Positions 62,601-64,000 of a DNA stretch of 64,000 nt are shown one piece after another. The position numbers and the translations under genes were made by a program. The notes below the pieces were generated by a model. It was not told the DNA's origin and did no database searches. It saw nothing but the letters and a program-made list of their open reading frames with translations. Source of the DNA: a bacterium D16-56 (GTDB lineage Bacteria; Bacillota; Clostridia; Lachnospirales; Lachnospiraceae); NCBI GenBank assembly GCA_003611875.1, contig RAYY01000002.1:186001-250000 (forward strand). The letters run 5' to 3'. The number at the start of each line of letters is the position of its first letter. Position 1 is the first letter of the stretch.

Positions 62601-63663
62601 CAAAGAACCGCGCCTGTTCCCTCTGCTGCCCGCCCATGTCATAATACTCTCTGTGGGCGTGGTTAAACAGAGTCCCTTCCATGTCAGCTCCCGAAAAATC
62701 CGCACATTCAATAGCGCTGAACAGGAAATTCGTGTTCTTCAGGCAACAGCCGGCAAAGCTGGCCGGCTCAAGATCAGGCCGCACCCACAGCTCTGTATTG
62801 ATCTTACAAGAGCTGCGGGCTCCCTCCAGTACTGCCTCCTCAAGATCAGCCCGGTCAAACCGCGCCCCAGGGACCCAGGCTTCATTCAAGCATACCTTTT
62901 TCATGGCGCTGTCACAAAACCATGCACCTGTCAGATCCGCTGCCGTAAAATTACTGCCGTTAAGATTGCATCCCGAAAAATCACACCCCGTCAGATCCAG
63001 ACCAGAAAAATCCCATCCTGAAAAATCAAGCCCCCTGTAATCCCGGAACCGATACTCGCCGTCTTTCCTTTTGGCAAACCATTCCTTCCTCTCTCCCGGC
63101 TCCATGGCAGGCGTGTAACGGCGGCACATAAAGCCATATCCCATATATTCGCAGACGCGCACCCTAAAATCTTTCGTAAGCTCCATACCCTCTATCGCAA
63201 GTCCCATGACAGCCCTTCTGCACGCCATACTCACATATCTCCAGAAATACTCAGCAGTTGAACATAAGCAATAATCAAGAATGCTCTCCGGCAGCTTTGT
63301 CCTGTATTTTTTCGCCGGCCTTACCGCCGCCTGCATTGCCTTCTCAAAAAAGGAAAAAATCCCGCCGGCATCAATCTCCCCCACCTGAACCTGCCTTAAA
63401 TCTGCATACCAGTCGGATCCATATACCATGATGGGCACACGATAATCATGCTGAATCAATCTGGTGCGCAGCATGGTAATCTCCATATACTCTACACTGG
63501 GATACCCCTGCGCCTGCATCTGCCTGACCTGTCCGCAGGCTGCCTCCAGTGAATCACGAAAAGCATCTGACAGTTCTTCTATGTGGGAAAAATAATAGGC
63601 GTTGACTGCAAGCAGCGCTTGATTCACAATTTTCCCATACTCGTCTCTAAAGTTATCATCCAT
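62593..63663 (-). CDS. Pentapeptide-repeat protein of the VgrG locus
   Basis: 356 residues. Residues 1-210 form a helical domain of unknown function (DDNFRDEYGKIVNQALLAVN; VMGLAIEGMELTKDFRVR). From about 215 come pentapeptide repeats (DFSGWDFSGLDLTGCDFSGC and later FAGCCLKNTNFLFSA). Such proteins near VgrG genes are candidate adaptors or effectors. Start ATG 63663 follows GAGGA. It lies 94 bp after the VgrG-like gene. Confidence 0.8.
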   Translation of the reverse strand: MDDNFRDEYGKIVNQALLAVNAYYFSHIEELSDAFRDSLEAACGQVRQMQAQGYPSVEYMEITMLRTRLIQHDYRVPIMVYGSDWYADLRQVQVGEIDAGGIFSFFEKAMQAAVRPAKKYRTKLPESILDYCLCSTAEYFWRYVSMACRRAVMGLAIEGMELTKDFRVRVCEYMGYGFMCRRYTPAMEPGERKEWFAKRKDGEYRFRDYRGLDFSGWDFSGLDLTGCDFSGCNLNGSNFTAADLTGAWFCDSAMKKVCLNEAWVPGARFDRADLEEAVLEGARSSCKINTELWVRPDLEPASFAGCCLKNTNFLFSAIECADFSGADMEGTLFNHAHREYYDMGGQQREQARFFDY

Positions 63664-63757
63664 ATGCATTCCTCAAATACTTGGCTTATCCGACAGCTTC
63701 TCTTGCTCCCTCATTCTTGTATCTGTTCAGACAGGCCATCTTCTTGTCCGGCCATAC

Positions 63758-64000
63758 CTAATTTTCTTTAATCTTCGACGCCTTCAGATCCATAGCGCCA
63801 TCCAATTTTATGGAGCTGCTTTTACAGGCAATTGCCACCTCTGACTTGGCGCTGACCTTAACCTTCTTATCCGACGCCTGAATCAGATCTTCCTTGGAAG
63901 AAAGGGACATTTTCTTCTGGCTGGCTACGGTCATATCCTTTTCCGAATTGACCACAAATTCATCCTTTGTCTCCATTCCCAGCTTCTTTTCGGCAGAAAA
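63758..64000 (-). CDS. VgrG-like spike protein, C-terminal part (5' end outside window)
   Basis: 81 codons, open to the window edge. The sequence is a regular beta-helix-like repeat of Lys/Ser/Asp units (SEKDMTVASQKKMSLSSKED, KVKVSAKSEVAIACKSSS), as in the C-terminal needle of VgrG/gpV spike proteins of contractile injection systems. The three genes downstream on the same strand form an effector-like cassette. Identification is by pattern, not by a complete gene. Confidence 0.6.
   Translation of the reverse strand, partial: FSAEKKLGMETKDEFVVNSEKDMTVASQKKMSLSSKEDLIQASDKKVKVSAKSEVAIACKSSSIKLDGAMDLKASKIKEN

Overview
The window looks like a chromosome segment of a spore-forming, low-to-medium GC Firmicute, most likely a gut Lachnospiraceae (Clostridium cluster XIVa / Enterocloster-like). 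The support is a germination protease gene (gpr), strong AGGAGG ribosome sites, the Firmicute order ireB-ruvX-DUF1292-mltG-trmR-U32 known from Bacillus subtilis, and large sugar-PTS, ankyrin and ABC gene sets. No tRNA, rRNA or CRISPR array was seen. Genus assignment is inference.

1-18.5 kb is conserved housekeeping, almost all on the minus strand. One long unit runs ireB, ruvX, DUF1292, a Fur-family repressor, RNase J, a short MltG-like protein, trmR, a U32 tRNA-hydroxylation protein, a YdcF-like protein and an M16C metallopeptidase cut by the window edge. Next come the tRNA/ribosome modification genes mtaB, thiI, a cysteine desulfurase, rsmE and prmA, then gpr, with rpsT (UUG start) divergent from gpr. 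Two HPr-like proteins without the phosphorylatable histidine lie in this part.

18.5-33 kb holds a HAD phosphatase, a complete mannose-family PTS (IIA, IIB, IIC, IID), and directly upstream a sensory operon: a membrane-anchored sugar-binding protein, a histidine kinase, a NarL-type regulator and a second anchored binding protein, with no ABC permease. An HD hydrolase, a two-domain acetyltransferase and two ankyrin-repeat proteins follow.

33-44.4 kb carries an eight-gene operon: larE, two paralogous SAM methyltransferases, and a five-gene nickel/metallophore-type ABC importer, preceded by a promoter and a terminator-like leader hairpin. Beside it are a GntR regulator, a cupin phosphoglucose isomerase and an extended mannose-6-phosphate isomerase, with a shared AT-rich operator candidate.

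44.4-60.2 kb is a decaying, recombined zone. thrS sits between HxlR and azoreductase pseudogene remnants. An AgrC-like kinase has lost its C-terminus, and its LytTR response regulator is split by an ~8.06-kb AT-rich element (49125-57183) with 22-bp imperfect terminal inverted repeats. The element holds split serine-recombinase fragments, a holin, an XRE regulator, an Rpn nuclease, a six-copy iteron-like array and ICE-type genes. Then come a HipBA-like module (toxin broken) with a palindromic operator, an IS200/IS605 right-end remnant, and fragments of an alpha-L-rhamnosidase and a cupin.

60.2-64 kb looks like a contractile-injection / polymorphic-effector cassette read leftward: the C-terminus of a VgrG-like spike, a pentapeptide-repeat protein, a small protein, a Cys-rich HNH-like nuclease candidate and an immunity candidate. 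A dispersed palindromic repeat family links this locus to the ruvX leader.
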